The notes beneath the pieces are model-generated. The model was not told the origin of the DNA and made no database searches. It saw nothing but the letters and a program-made list of their open reading frames with translations. Of a stretch of 24,231 nucleotides of DNA, positions 16,988 to 24,231 are shown one piece after another. This stretch comes from Saccoglossus kowalevskii (taxonomy: Eukaryota; Hemichordata; Enteropneusta; Harrimaniidae): assembly GCF_000003605.2 (NCBI RefSeq), contig NW_003135341.1, positions 572,953 through 597,183 on the forward strand, given 5' to 3'. Position 1 is the first letter of the stretch. Every line of letters begins with the position of its first letter. The position numbers were made by a program, and so were the translations under genes.

Positions 16988-17250
16988 GAAATCGCTTACA
17001 CAGGACTCTCATCAAAAATGATATATTACCACGACAACCACCTTTTGGTAACTGGTTAAACTTATCATTAATAGACCTGTCATTTCGAATGGTGCTATGA
17101 GACATTACCTTCAGTTGATGCCGCACAGCAAAATGTTCAATAGAAATATTTTCAAGAGATTTATCTCTTGTGTACATGACATTGTTGTTATATGCAAGTA
17201 TATTTCCACTTTGACCAAATGTATCCTTATAAGGAATGACAAAAAATAAA
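16988..17250 (+). other. INTS10: INTS10 3' UTR (predicted)
   Basis: This region follows the TGA and has no further coding sequence. It is predicted to run at least to the AATAAA at 17245-17250. Confidence 0.5.
17245..17250 (+). terminator. Candidate poly(A) signal AATAAA for INTS10
   Basis: AATAAA lies 258 bases after the stop codon. It is the first canonical hexamer on the + strand that I noticed downstream. No cleavage site can be read directly. Confidence 0.5.
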
Positions 17251-19006
17251 GATAGTGGATGGTCTTCAAAACAAAATAGTTTGCGGATTAGTTTGATTTC
17301 AACACCTTACCCAGTCTAGGGAGGCAATTAATAACAGTACCTGTGAGTAATTTTGAAAAATCAGGAAAAAAAATCATAATAGTGCATAGGTGGAATCAAT
17401 GTGGAAGTTTTCTCTGTTACTGTACATATACCGGGTAGTTACACCCCAGATTTGTTTACTTCTTGATGAGCCACCCATAATATCAAATGGTCAAAACCCT
17501 TTGCCTTGAAGGCCCAACTCATATGCCCCGGGGGAGGCGTGGCTATGCTAATGAGTGTGAATAATCACTTGCATAGCCTATGACGCATCCTGTTTCAGCA
17601 GTCCAACATCACGTGACTTTGATTGACAGTAGTTAATTATTCGAGATTAGTAGCGCGCCCCTTTCCCCGGTTCGTGTTTTTTACTTTTACCCGCCAAAAT
17701 CTCAGCTCGTACACTACTTATTGTCATAAATACTACACACAGTCACATACATCCACTTTGGCACAACATAATCAACCTGTAAGTTTGAAAAAACATGTCT
17801 ATGCTGGAGCTGTTTACTACAGCGTGACAAGCAAGGAAATAATCCTTATTGTTTAGGAGCGTATTTATAGTATACCTGGGCCTTTAACTATGATACATTA
17901 TGCGATATATCAAAATAAATATATCAAACCCAGAAATCCATGTTTGTTGCATATCTGCCCCCCACAGTACATTAACAACCACTCAACATCAGTGAAACCA
18001 AAAACTGAAAAGCAGAGACTTTAATCTGATTCAAGTTTAGGAGTGTACATATATTTAGATGTAACAGCGGTGACAACTTTACTAACATTCTTGAAATGCA
18101 GTACAATTCAAACTTGTACCAACATACCAGTGTAAGTTTGAAATCAGGCCAACAAACGTTTCACACAGCTAACATGGTTATACACACAAGACTACTGTGT
18201 GTAATTTTTTTATACATCAATACATTATATGGAAATTATGAATATTAACTACATAATTTGATGAAGAAACATTACAAGAGAACAATAATAATAATGCTAT
18301 TATTAATAGCAGCGTAATCTGTTGACTATTTTGAGCTGAAAAAATAATGAAATTTACATTAACTGGGCTTTTTAACTCAAAAAATAGTGCAAAGAATTGA
18401 ATTTCAGTTACTCAAAAAAAACATACAGAATACTTAGTGCCTTCTATCGTTGTATACAGTAAGACTATGTAGTTGAGTGATATTGCGATGTAATTAACCA
18501 AATTTTTTGTGGCTGATCAGAGCAGTGCACTGGACTCTTTTGCAGCAGATCCCACTGTTGAAAGACTGTTGGCTAGTGTACATTTCAAACAATCTCCCCC
18601 TTATATTTTCCAGATTAGTAAATAGCTCTTAAATTAAGTTTGGGCAAATCATAATCGCCTAAGAGAAGTTTCGGTTTTTTTTCCGTACATGCCGAATATG
18701 TAACAATCCTAAGTCTTGGTGGCTATTACAACTTGCCAGACAACAAATGGAAATCTAAAATATTTCCAAAAATTGAAACAATCTAATTGGTTATGAATAA
18801 AAAACTTATTGGGCTTCTGTCGAGTGATCATTAGAATATTGCGCAACCTTGAAAGCAATTACCAGTAAATATTGTGTCATATTTTGATTTCTGTGATGAG
18901 TGTCCAGTGCAATCCCACGAACCATCCAAATAAGGACTCTGAAACAGTGGAAACCATGGCTATATTCTATTCTAAATATACAAGAGTTACACTTCAAAGC
19001 CAACAG
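17251..19006. other. Intergenic region between convergent genes
   Basis: No gene recognised. A GC-richer block at about 17510-17700 contains GGCTATGC (17541) and GCATAGCC (17571) as inverted words, plus CACGTGAC and CGCGCCCC. I cannot assign a function. The 77-residue frame at 17623-17856 resembles no family I know. The rest is AT-rich. Confidence 0.55.
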
Positions 19007-19134
19007 GTCGTCACCTGGGCACGCACGCCAAGCAACGATAACAATGCAAACTAAAAATGCAAAGGCTCATAGGTAGACGTTTGTTTGTAAACAATGACAC
19101 GCTATGACTGTCTGTCGTATGCGCAGGTGACGAC
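19007..19134. repeat. 128-bp inverted-repeat segment near the GORASP 3' end
   Basis: GTCGTCACCTG (19007-19017) and CAGGTGACGAC (19124-19134) are exact reverse complements. Weaker pairing continues inward for several bases. It lies 113-240 bases downstream of the GORASP stop and could be in its 3' UTR. Confidence 0.55.
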
Positions 19135-19142
19135 TCCCCCAC

Positions 19143-19148
19143 TTTAAT
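19143..19148 (-). terminator. Candidate poly(A) signal ATTAAA for GORASP
   Basis: TTTAAT on the + strand reads ATTAAA on the gene's strand, about 100 bases after the stop codon. ATTAAA is the commonest variant signal. A second one lies further on at 18020-18025. Confidence 0.35.
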
Positions 19149-19246
19149 TACAATACACAACAAGCCTGTGATTGTCCGTTGCATTAATCAGTGCATTGAG
19201 ACTGGAACTACTTTTATCAACTGAAGCATTGAAATGTTCGTGTCTA

Positions 19247-19614
19247 TCACGAGGAGGTAGACTGTTCCACTGCCTGTACCGGTGTCGTGTCAATAGGTGC
19301 TGCCGATTCTGGTGACATTGCCGTCAGCACAGGTAGCGGTGCTGGTCCAGGAATTGTGGATACGCCAGAGAAATTAATGGGCATAGGTGCTGGAACTGTT
19401 GATGAGTATGTGGATGATGGTATATTGAACTGAGCTGGCATTGACATTGGGGGCATTGATAGCGGTGCTGGAAATGATATAGGGGTGATAGTTGATGTTG
19501 GGTCGATGCCGGTTGCGGTCACACTGGTAGTTTGAAAATTCAGTAATGCCTCAGGCGATGGTAAGGAAACGTTTAAATTTGGCAGTCCCGGTATATTAGG
19601 TAAACTTACAGGAG
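19247..19614 (-). CDS. GORASP: GORASP final exon (Pro-rich tail)
   Basis: Acceptor TCATTTCAG. It reads (T)[35 protein letters not shown], then a Pro/Met/Ser/Thr-rich stretch ending AVEQSTSS and TGA. LPNLN(V/L)(S/N)LP is shared with vertebrate GRASP55. The open frame seen from 19522 is only part of the exon and starts at a GTG valine. Confidence 0.9.
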
Positions 19615-22600
19615 CTGAAATGAAAAGAAACAGTTTATAAATATATAATCAATAAATAAAGTTTTACTTGTATATAAGGCAAATCAGATCCAATTAAAAG
19701 TTACTACAAAAATTTAATTACCAGAATTTTAACTTTATTCTAGCATTTGTTTTTGTGGCAAAAGTATTTTGCTATCCTGGAAAATGCATTTTTTTATTTA
19801 TTTTTTTACTCCCGTGTGCGAAGCACACATATATGCTCTGAACTGATGCACAGAATTGATTAGTTTAAGGTAAAAATATGTGCATATTAATTACCTAATT
19901 TGCATAACAATCAATTTTCGGCTTTTCCACTGATATCTCAAGTACTAATCATCACATTTCAATGAAACCTCATACATGGATGTCATAGGACACTTCACAG
20001 ACCTAATAGTTTTTAGGGTAATATAAGTACATACTAATAACCTAATTTGCATGATTGATTTTTCAGCTTTTGATATTTTAAGTAGTTATTACATTTCAAT
20101 GAAACTTGGTACATACTCAAGGACTATGCAGAGATCAATTGTTTATGGGTAAATATTTGTGCATATTAATTATCTAATTTGCATAATTAGTTAATTTTCA
20201 GCTTTTCCACTGATATCTCAAGTACTAATTTTCACATTTCAATGAAACTTGGTACATAGATCCCTAGGATATGTAGAGATCTGATTAGTTTTGGGGTAAA
20301 TATTTGTGCATATTAATCACTTATTTTGCATAATTAGTTAATTTTCAGCTTTTCCACTGATATATTTCAAGTACTAATAATCATCACATTTGGATGAAAC
20401 TTGGTACATATATACTCTAGGACAATAGACAGATCGGGTTAAAATCTGTACATATTAATTTCCTGATTTGCATAATTAGTTTCCCGCTCTCCCAAATATC
20501 TCAAGTACAAATAATTTTGAATTAATTTTGAATGTGTTTCCAATACTCTCAGCACACAGGAGTTCTTTCTAAGCTTTCGTTGATTTTCCAATTTAGTATT
20601 TTTTTTTCATAATATGCTTAATGGAAATCTCCCCCATAATGCACTAATATATGCTTATTGACAACCCTAATTTGTTGTGGTATTATATGGAGTGAAACAT
20701 TTCAGATAAAAATGACCTAATTTCCCATTAATCATCTTTGTTGATCAAAATATTTGAAAAAAATGATATGGGTTTATGTTGTGAAAATTGACTTTGAAAA
20801 TTGATTGATATTTCATCATTATTATTATTAGGTAGATACTTACTTGGGGGAGAGACTTGCAATGGGGCAACATTAGAAATAACTGGTGCACTGGTGGACG
20901 CATTGGTCATGCCTTCACTACTGCTAATATTAGCACTGTGTGTTGGTATAACAGGTACCGTTGTCGTACCACCGGCCGTCAGGGGATTAGGTGCCACTGT
21001 CCCAGGTGGGAGCGCATTCATAGACAGTGCTGCCATGCCGACTTCAACACCGGCCGTTGTTGTTGTTGTGTGTGTTGGAGAACCGGACAGAGAAACCTAT
21101 AATTTGGAATAAAATTATTAGTTTATTTTTGGAAACACTGAGATGGAAGTCTGCACATGGTTGACTTTCTAGCACAGCAAGTAATTAGGAGGTAGCAGTT
21201 GTGAAGTAGACAAGTTTTTACCCATCGTCTGAACAATATTTTGGCAAAAAGTTCCCAATGATCCCTATTCCTAAGTAATTTGAGGATTTAACAACAGATG
21301 AAGAGATTGTGACTTGGTTGTGTGAAAGAAGCGCACCAAACATCTGCCGTAAAAATTGAACAACTTGATTTTGAACTCAATTTTTTTTATTTCGTAACTC
21401 GCATCGAAAGGCCGATCTTTGGCGGGGGAATATTGCGTCTCAATACCCTTACTGCATCGAAATTGACCGTCATCAAATGTGTACAGCACATTATTAGGCA
21501 TGGAAATATCCACCAAAATATTTTCGCGTTTGTCAAATCCCACGCGGTGTTTGTCACCACTACGACACTATGACCTTTGTTAGTCCTGTTTTTTGGTGCG
21601 ATTTCACACAAAGCGGAATCTCGCAGTGAGCGGAAAATGGTCTATGTTATTTGTTATGTATCTTTCATCATTATAAATTAGTAATATTTTAAAAGACTGG
21701 ACATAAATGTGTTTTTATTAAGCCAAGTATATCACACATTTACTTATTGTGTACTGGAAACTCAATTACTCAGAACTGAGAGTCAGATAGACATATCACC
21801 TCAAGTCAGGCATACAGATGCTATATACTGTAGAATACTTTATTTTACCTTGAAATTTATTTTTCGCTACAGGGATGATTCAGTGAAAATACCATCCAAC
21901 GAATATACTTTTTTTCCTATATTTCACATTTAACTCATCAAAAATGAGTGAAAATTAATTCCATGCAAAGCGCGTCAAAAAAAGCGTTTTCAGCTAAAAT
22001 TTATTCCAGCTAAAATAAAGTATTTCACAGTATATGGATTTACACATCTGTCTGAATTAATGTAAGAGGGGAATTACCATTTAGAATCTGGGACCATGGC
22101 AATAAAAGTGATATATTCAACAAAACTTGCATGAAATATATTGATAAAATAAATATCCTAAAAGCAGCAGGTTCAAATATCAATTTAATGCAATCTTCAC
22201 CCACTTCAAACACCTGATTGTAATTTACATAAAGCAATACTGTTTATTTACTTACCTCACTGAAACCATCTGCTGTAGCAGGGGGTGGTGGTGAGGGAAC
22301 TGGCTGTACTGGGGGTAGCGAAGTGGGAATATCCATTCCAATTTCAAATCTACTTGTAGGAATCCTATGTAAATAGCCATATCCAATGCCACAGCCAAGA
22401 CTGAAATCAAAAAGGGAACACGGCTATTAAAATAGATCAGATTTCCTACACTTTTACAATGCACTTTATGTTGTGGTTTTTAAAGAATTGGTAAAACATC
22501 TGTTGAAAAAGATGATTTGTGAGTAATTTTCAAATATCATTTCATCTATAGAAATCATAGCATATTTTAAAACTCATTTGGTGACACATGGTGTAACAAA

Positions 22601-23248
22601 TCATGTTATGACACAGAACTTAAAATGAATGCATGTCAATATGTGCAGCATTATGTATACACTCAAGTCTAGGCAGGTCTCGAACAGCACTCATTAAAGC
22701 AAAATGGTCACTAGTTAGCCATTTTGAATTTGATCCGAAAAACACAAATTATGTGCATCAAGGCTGTCCATGCACAGCCAAAATCCGGAATATCAGAAAT
22801 TTGGAAATACTAGATTTTGATGCATTTTTTTTTACATTAAAATGGCTGCTATTCAGCCAATTTGAATTGGATCAATTGAGTTTTATCATGTAGCTAAGAT
22901 TGCTGACTAATTTGCATTCCAAGCCTAGCTCACAGCTTCCCCACAACAATACATGTACGTTCCACCAATAATACGTTCAAACAATGCAAAAGCGAGGCTT
23001 GGACAAACTTTATCAGTTCATTCATACCTGGTGGTATATATATGTACAGGGGAAAAGTACAAGTCCCTTTTTTCAGACAGTGGTTCCTAGAATTGAGAGA
23101 TGTACTAATATTTTTACCTTCCTTGGCCTCCCCAGTTTGAATTCGGTGTGAGTGTGACCTCTCGTACGCCATCAGTTTCGATATTGTAGACATACAACTT
23201 AAGTGGTCTTCCTTCATGTGATTCAATCAGAGAAAACAGGTCTTCTGA
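19247..23248 (-). CDS. GORASP: GORASP (GRASP55/65 family), last four exons (5' partial)
   Basis: Exons on the minus strand: 23248-23118, 22400-22256, 21096-20844, 19614-19247. Joined they encode 298 residues plus TGA with every phase matching. The first two exons read [20 protein letters not shown], then [20 protein letters not shown] and [16 protein letters not shown]. This is the unmistakable end of the second PDZ-like domain of GRASP proteins. The rest is a low-complexity Ser/Thr/Pro-rich (SPR) tail with DGFSEVSLSG and [17 protein letters not shown], which parallel vertebrate GRASP55. GRASP proteins are membrane-anchored peripheral Golgi proteins that tether cisternae by oligomerising through PDZ1 and are regulated by phosphorylation of the SPR tail. 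Several SP/TP sites are visible. The N-terminal myristoylated PDZ1 part lies beyond the window. The family tail resembles GORASP2 more than GORASP1, but invertebrates usually have one gene. Confidence 0.94.
19615..19808 (-). other. GORASP intron segment, nothing recognised
   Basis: AT-rich sequence between the exon and the inverted-repeat element. T-rich runs precede the element's left end. Confidence 0.5.
19809..20562. mobile_element. 754-bp element D: inverted ends plus ~145-bp tandem units
   Basis: CTCCCGTGTGC (19809-19819) and GCACACAGGAG (20552-20562) are inverted repeats matching at 10 of 11 bases. The left end also folds locally as GTGTGC-GAA-GCACAC. The interior is five head-to-tail units starting at 19869, 20017, 20148, 20295 and 20437 (131-148 bp, the last partial). 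Each has GTGCATATTAAT-like, ATTTGCAT, TTTTCAGCTTTTCCACTGAT, and TTTCAATGAAACTTGGTACA words. No ORF. It is a non-autonomous element with a central satellite, in a GORASP intron. Confidence 0.82.
20563..20843 (-). other. GORASP intron remainder, nothing recognised
   Basis: AT-rich sequence next to the donor gtaagt of the exon at 20844. A short ATT run lies at 20815-20830. Confidence 0.5.
20844..21096 (-). CDS. GORASP: GORASP exon (SPR domain)
   Basis: Acceptor AAATTATAG, donor CCCAA|gtaagt. It reads [40 protein letters not shown] and a Thr/Ser/Pro-rich continuation to QVSPP. A short (ACA)n tract encodes the threonine run. The opening VSLSG continues DGFSE of the previous exon. Large + strand frames opposite this exon are shadows of its biased composition. 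Confidence 0.9.
21316..21455 (-). repeat. Dispersed ~140-bp repeat E, copy 2 (possibly extending to ~21612)
   Basis: On the minus strand it reads GCAGTAAGGGTATTGAGACG ... CTTCTTTCACACAACC, the counterpart of 2165-2302. The open frame continues leftward on this copy to a 90-residue peptide (21543-21271) containing [20 protein letters not shown]. Beyond 21455 there is no counterpart at the first copy, so the full element may be longer here. Confidence 0.7.
21825..22033 (+). mobile_element. Foldback MITE, TACTGTAAAA family, copy A3
   Basis: It starts ATACTGTAGAATACTTTATT and ends AATAAAGTATTTCACAGTA. The interior shares GGATGATTCAGTGAAAATA, CATCCAACGAATATACTTTT and TTCAGCTAAAATTTATTCCA with copy A2, in the same orientation. 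It lies in a GORASP intron, so the family is present in both genes. Confidence 0.84.
22256..22400 (-). CDS. GORASP: GORASP exon ([15 protein letters not shown])
   Basis: Acceptor TTGATTTCAG, donor GAG|gtaagt. It reads (S)[19 protein letters not shown], then [20 protein letters not shown] and PATADGFSE. It holds the end of the GRASP domain (invariant [14 protein letters not shown]) and the start of the proline-rich tail. One base completes the serine codon begun in the previous exon. Confidence 0.96.
22655..22880 (-). mobile_element. Fragment of element C, copy 3 (reversed)
   Basis: Read on the minus strand it gives AATTCAAATTGGCTGAATAG, CAGCCATTTTAATG, CATCAAAATC, CCTTGATGCACATAATTTGT, then GTTTTTCGGATCAAATTCAA and AATGGCTAACTAGTGACCAT. 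This is the same module order as 13460-13640 and 13850-13910 in copy 2. Neither terminus is present. It lies in a GORASP intron. Confidence 0.72.
23118..23248 (-). CDS. GORASP: GORASP exon ([12 protein letters not shown]2 end)
   Basis: Acceptor ATTTTTTAG, donor GGAAG|gtaaaa. It reads [40 protein letters not shown] and GQG. The vertebrate proteins have [20 protein letters not shown] and TPNS.WGG.GSLGCG at the same place. The exon starts on a whole codon. The upstream exon, expected to end ..MNE-like, is not found before 24231. Confidence 0.95.
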
Positions 23249-23469
23249 CTAAAAAATAACAATTATACTATATATATTAGGCATTGCAAAAAAGAACGCA
23301 TTCTTTTTCAGAAGATAAATCTTTATACAGCGACACACCGATACTAAATCAGGTAAAGATTGGTAAGGTAACAAGGCTCACCTAGTGTGGTACTTGGGAC
23401 ATTAAGTAAATTATAGGATTGGCCAACCAATTAGAGTGTACCTTATAAAAAAAAGGGCTACAGTACAGT

Positions 23470-23645
23470 TCTCGCGGAAGCTTTGGCTTCACTTCAGCTT
23501 CACCTTCGCTTCAGCATCGCATCATTATGGCATTGTTATGGCTTCAGCATCGCTTCAATGTCGCGACATTAAAAAGTTAGGCGATTATCGCTTCGCTTCA
23601 TTGTGGCCTCATTATGGCGACAATGTGGCATCAGCATCGCTTCAT
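23470..23645. repeat. Degenerate GCTTCA / CATTATGGC simple repeat
   Basis: GCTTCA-like words (GGCTTCACTTCAGCTTCACC, GCTTCAGCATCGC) alternate with CATTATGGC, CATTGTGGC and AATGTGGC, with two GCGACA/TCGCGACA words. No fixed period is visible. It stands out from the AT-rich surroundings. Confidence 0.6.
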
Positions 23646-23768
23646 CAAACAAAGAAGTACTGTACTCATTTCCCCCAAACCTCTTGACCGCTTCCGCTTT
23701 TGACCGGTCAATTTCCGTTTTATTTTCGACCGTGCAACAATTCGGACTACTAAAAATTTTCTGGTTTT

Positions 23769-23807
23769 CATAGATCACGGTTACTAGTTTAGTAACCGTG
23801 CATAGAT
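23769..23807. repeat. Perfect 25-bp palindrome between 7-bp direct repeats
   Basis: CACGGTTACTA (23776-23786), loop GTT, and TAGTAACCGTG (23790-23800) form a perfect 11-bp stem. CATAGAT directly precedes it (23769-23775) and directly follows it (23801-23807), as a target-site duplication would. Confidence 0.75.
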
Positions 23808-24231
23808 GTTGAACCACCGTCAAAAGTTCAAATACTTTTTGTTTTAACTATCTATAATTATATGCACGCAATCTGACCCTTTGACCTAGATTTGGCTGGG
23901 ATTGAATATTTTATTTTAAACAATATTCCGACGTGACTCACTGCTACAAAATGTATTCAACAGAAGTACAACATGGTTGTCTGGGTTTCTTTTCCTGATT
24001 GTGTTGAGTTTACGATTTGTATAATTATTGTTGTTTCCCCCCAAGCAGAAGACAAGCCGAAGGACCATGAAGCTAAATAGAATTCCCACGCATGGACGTG
24101 GACTGAGTGAAAGAAAATATTTCTAAGGCTAAAATAAAATGACCTACTATTACACATCTTTGTGTATTTGTCAATTTTGTATATATTTGGTATGACCGAT
24201 GATCGTAAATACCTAGAAAAATCTCGTCTTT

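Larger units (their letters stand above)
23249..24231 (-). other. GORASP intron to window edge
   Basis: No exon of the N-terminal GRASP domain was found in the 983 bases to the edge. It contains a degenerate simple repeat at about 23470-23645 and a perfect palindrome at 23776-23800. The minus-strand frames at 23569-23823 and 23957-24157 show no GRASP features. Confidence 0.6.

Noticed and set aside
17623-17856. 77-residue ORF in the intergenic region
   Set aside because: It matches no family I know and lacks clear gene signals. Its length is unremarkable by chance.
20801-21112. Two overlapping + strand ORFs of 81-103 residues
   Set aside because: They are shadows of the GORASP exon at 20844-21096, whose biased Ser/Thr/Pro codons keep the opposite strand open.
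21271-21612. Repeat E copy 2 considered as a tRNA-derived SINE with internal promoter
   Set aside because: A-box-like TAGTGG and B-box-like words are too weak and badly placed to support it.
23249-24231. Search for the preceding GORASP exon (PDZ2 start or PDZ1)
   Set aside because: No minus-strand frame here resembles the GRASP domain, so that exon must lie beyond the window.

Overview
This is a stretch of AT-rich animal nuclear DNA holding the 3' parts of two unrelated, conserved, intron-rich housekeeping genes in tail-to-tail (convergent) orientation. All 17 introns whose two ends lie in the window are GT-AG. The two reading frames close exactly across 15 and 4 exons. Intron DNA is packed with short inverted-repeat elements. 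The protein sequences and repeat style suggest a marine invertebrate (for example a hemichordate or other invertebrate deuterostome, or a lophotrochozoan). I cannot fix the species from the sequence.

Positions 216-16987, + strand: the last fifteen exons of INTS10, Integrator complex subunit 10. They encode 584 residues plus stop. The 5' exons, about the first sixth of the protein, lie upstream of the window. A candidate poly(A) signal is at 17245.

Positions 16988-19246: intergenic or 3' UTR sequence with no recognisable gene. It holds a GC-richer block with a palindrome and a short inverted-repeat element.

Positions 19247-23248, - strand: the last four exons of a GORASP gene (Golgi reassembly stacking protein, GRASP55/65 family). 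They encode the end of the second PDZ-like domain and the Ser/Pro-rich tail, 298 residues plus stop. The first exons lie beyond the right edge. From 23249 on I see only intron, with a degenerate simple repeat and a tiny perfect palindrome.

The noncoding DNA is the most notable part. It holds: four copies of related foldback MITEs whose ends read TACTGTAAAA; a MITE with a perfect 20-bp terminal repeat; a 114-148 bp foldback; a TTAACACTTTGAG-ended family; a 318-bp element with 12-bp perfect termini; a 0.7-0.9 kb family whose left end is itself a hairpin (two long copies and one reversed fragment); a 754-bp inverted-repeat element filled with ~145-bp tandem units carrying octamer motifs (ATTTGCAT); a ~140-bp repeat shared by introns of both genes; a LINE tail; and two arrays of one 57-bp minisatellite flanking two INTS10 exons. 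A 50-N gap at 10665-10714 is bordered by an 80/81-bp near-identical repeat, which is almost certainly an assembly artefact.

The two genes are not known to act in one pathway: one is nuclear RNA processing and transcription attenuation, the other Golgi stacking. Their proximity is probably incidental. I found no new protein system here. The points worth following are the repeat architectures, the assembly error and the elements placed close to splice sites.
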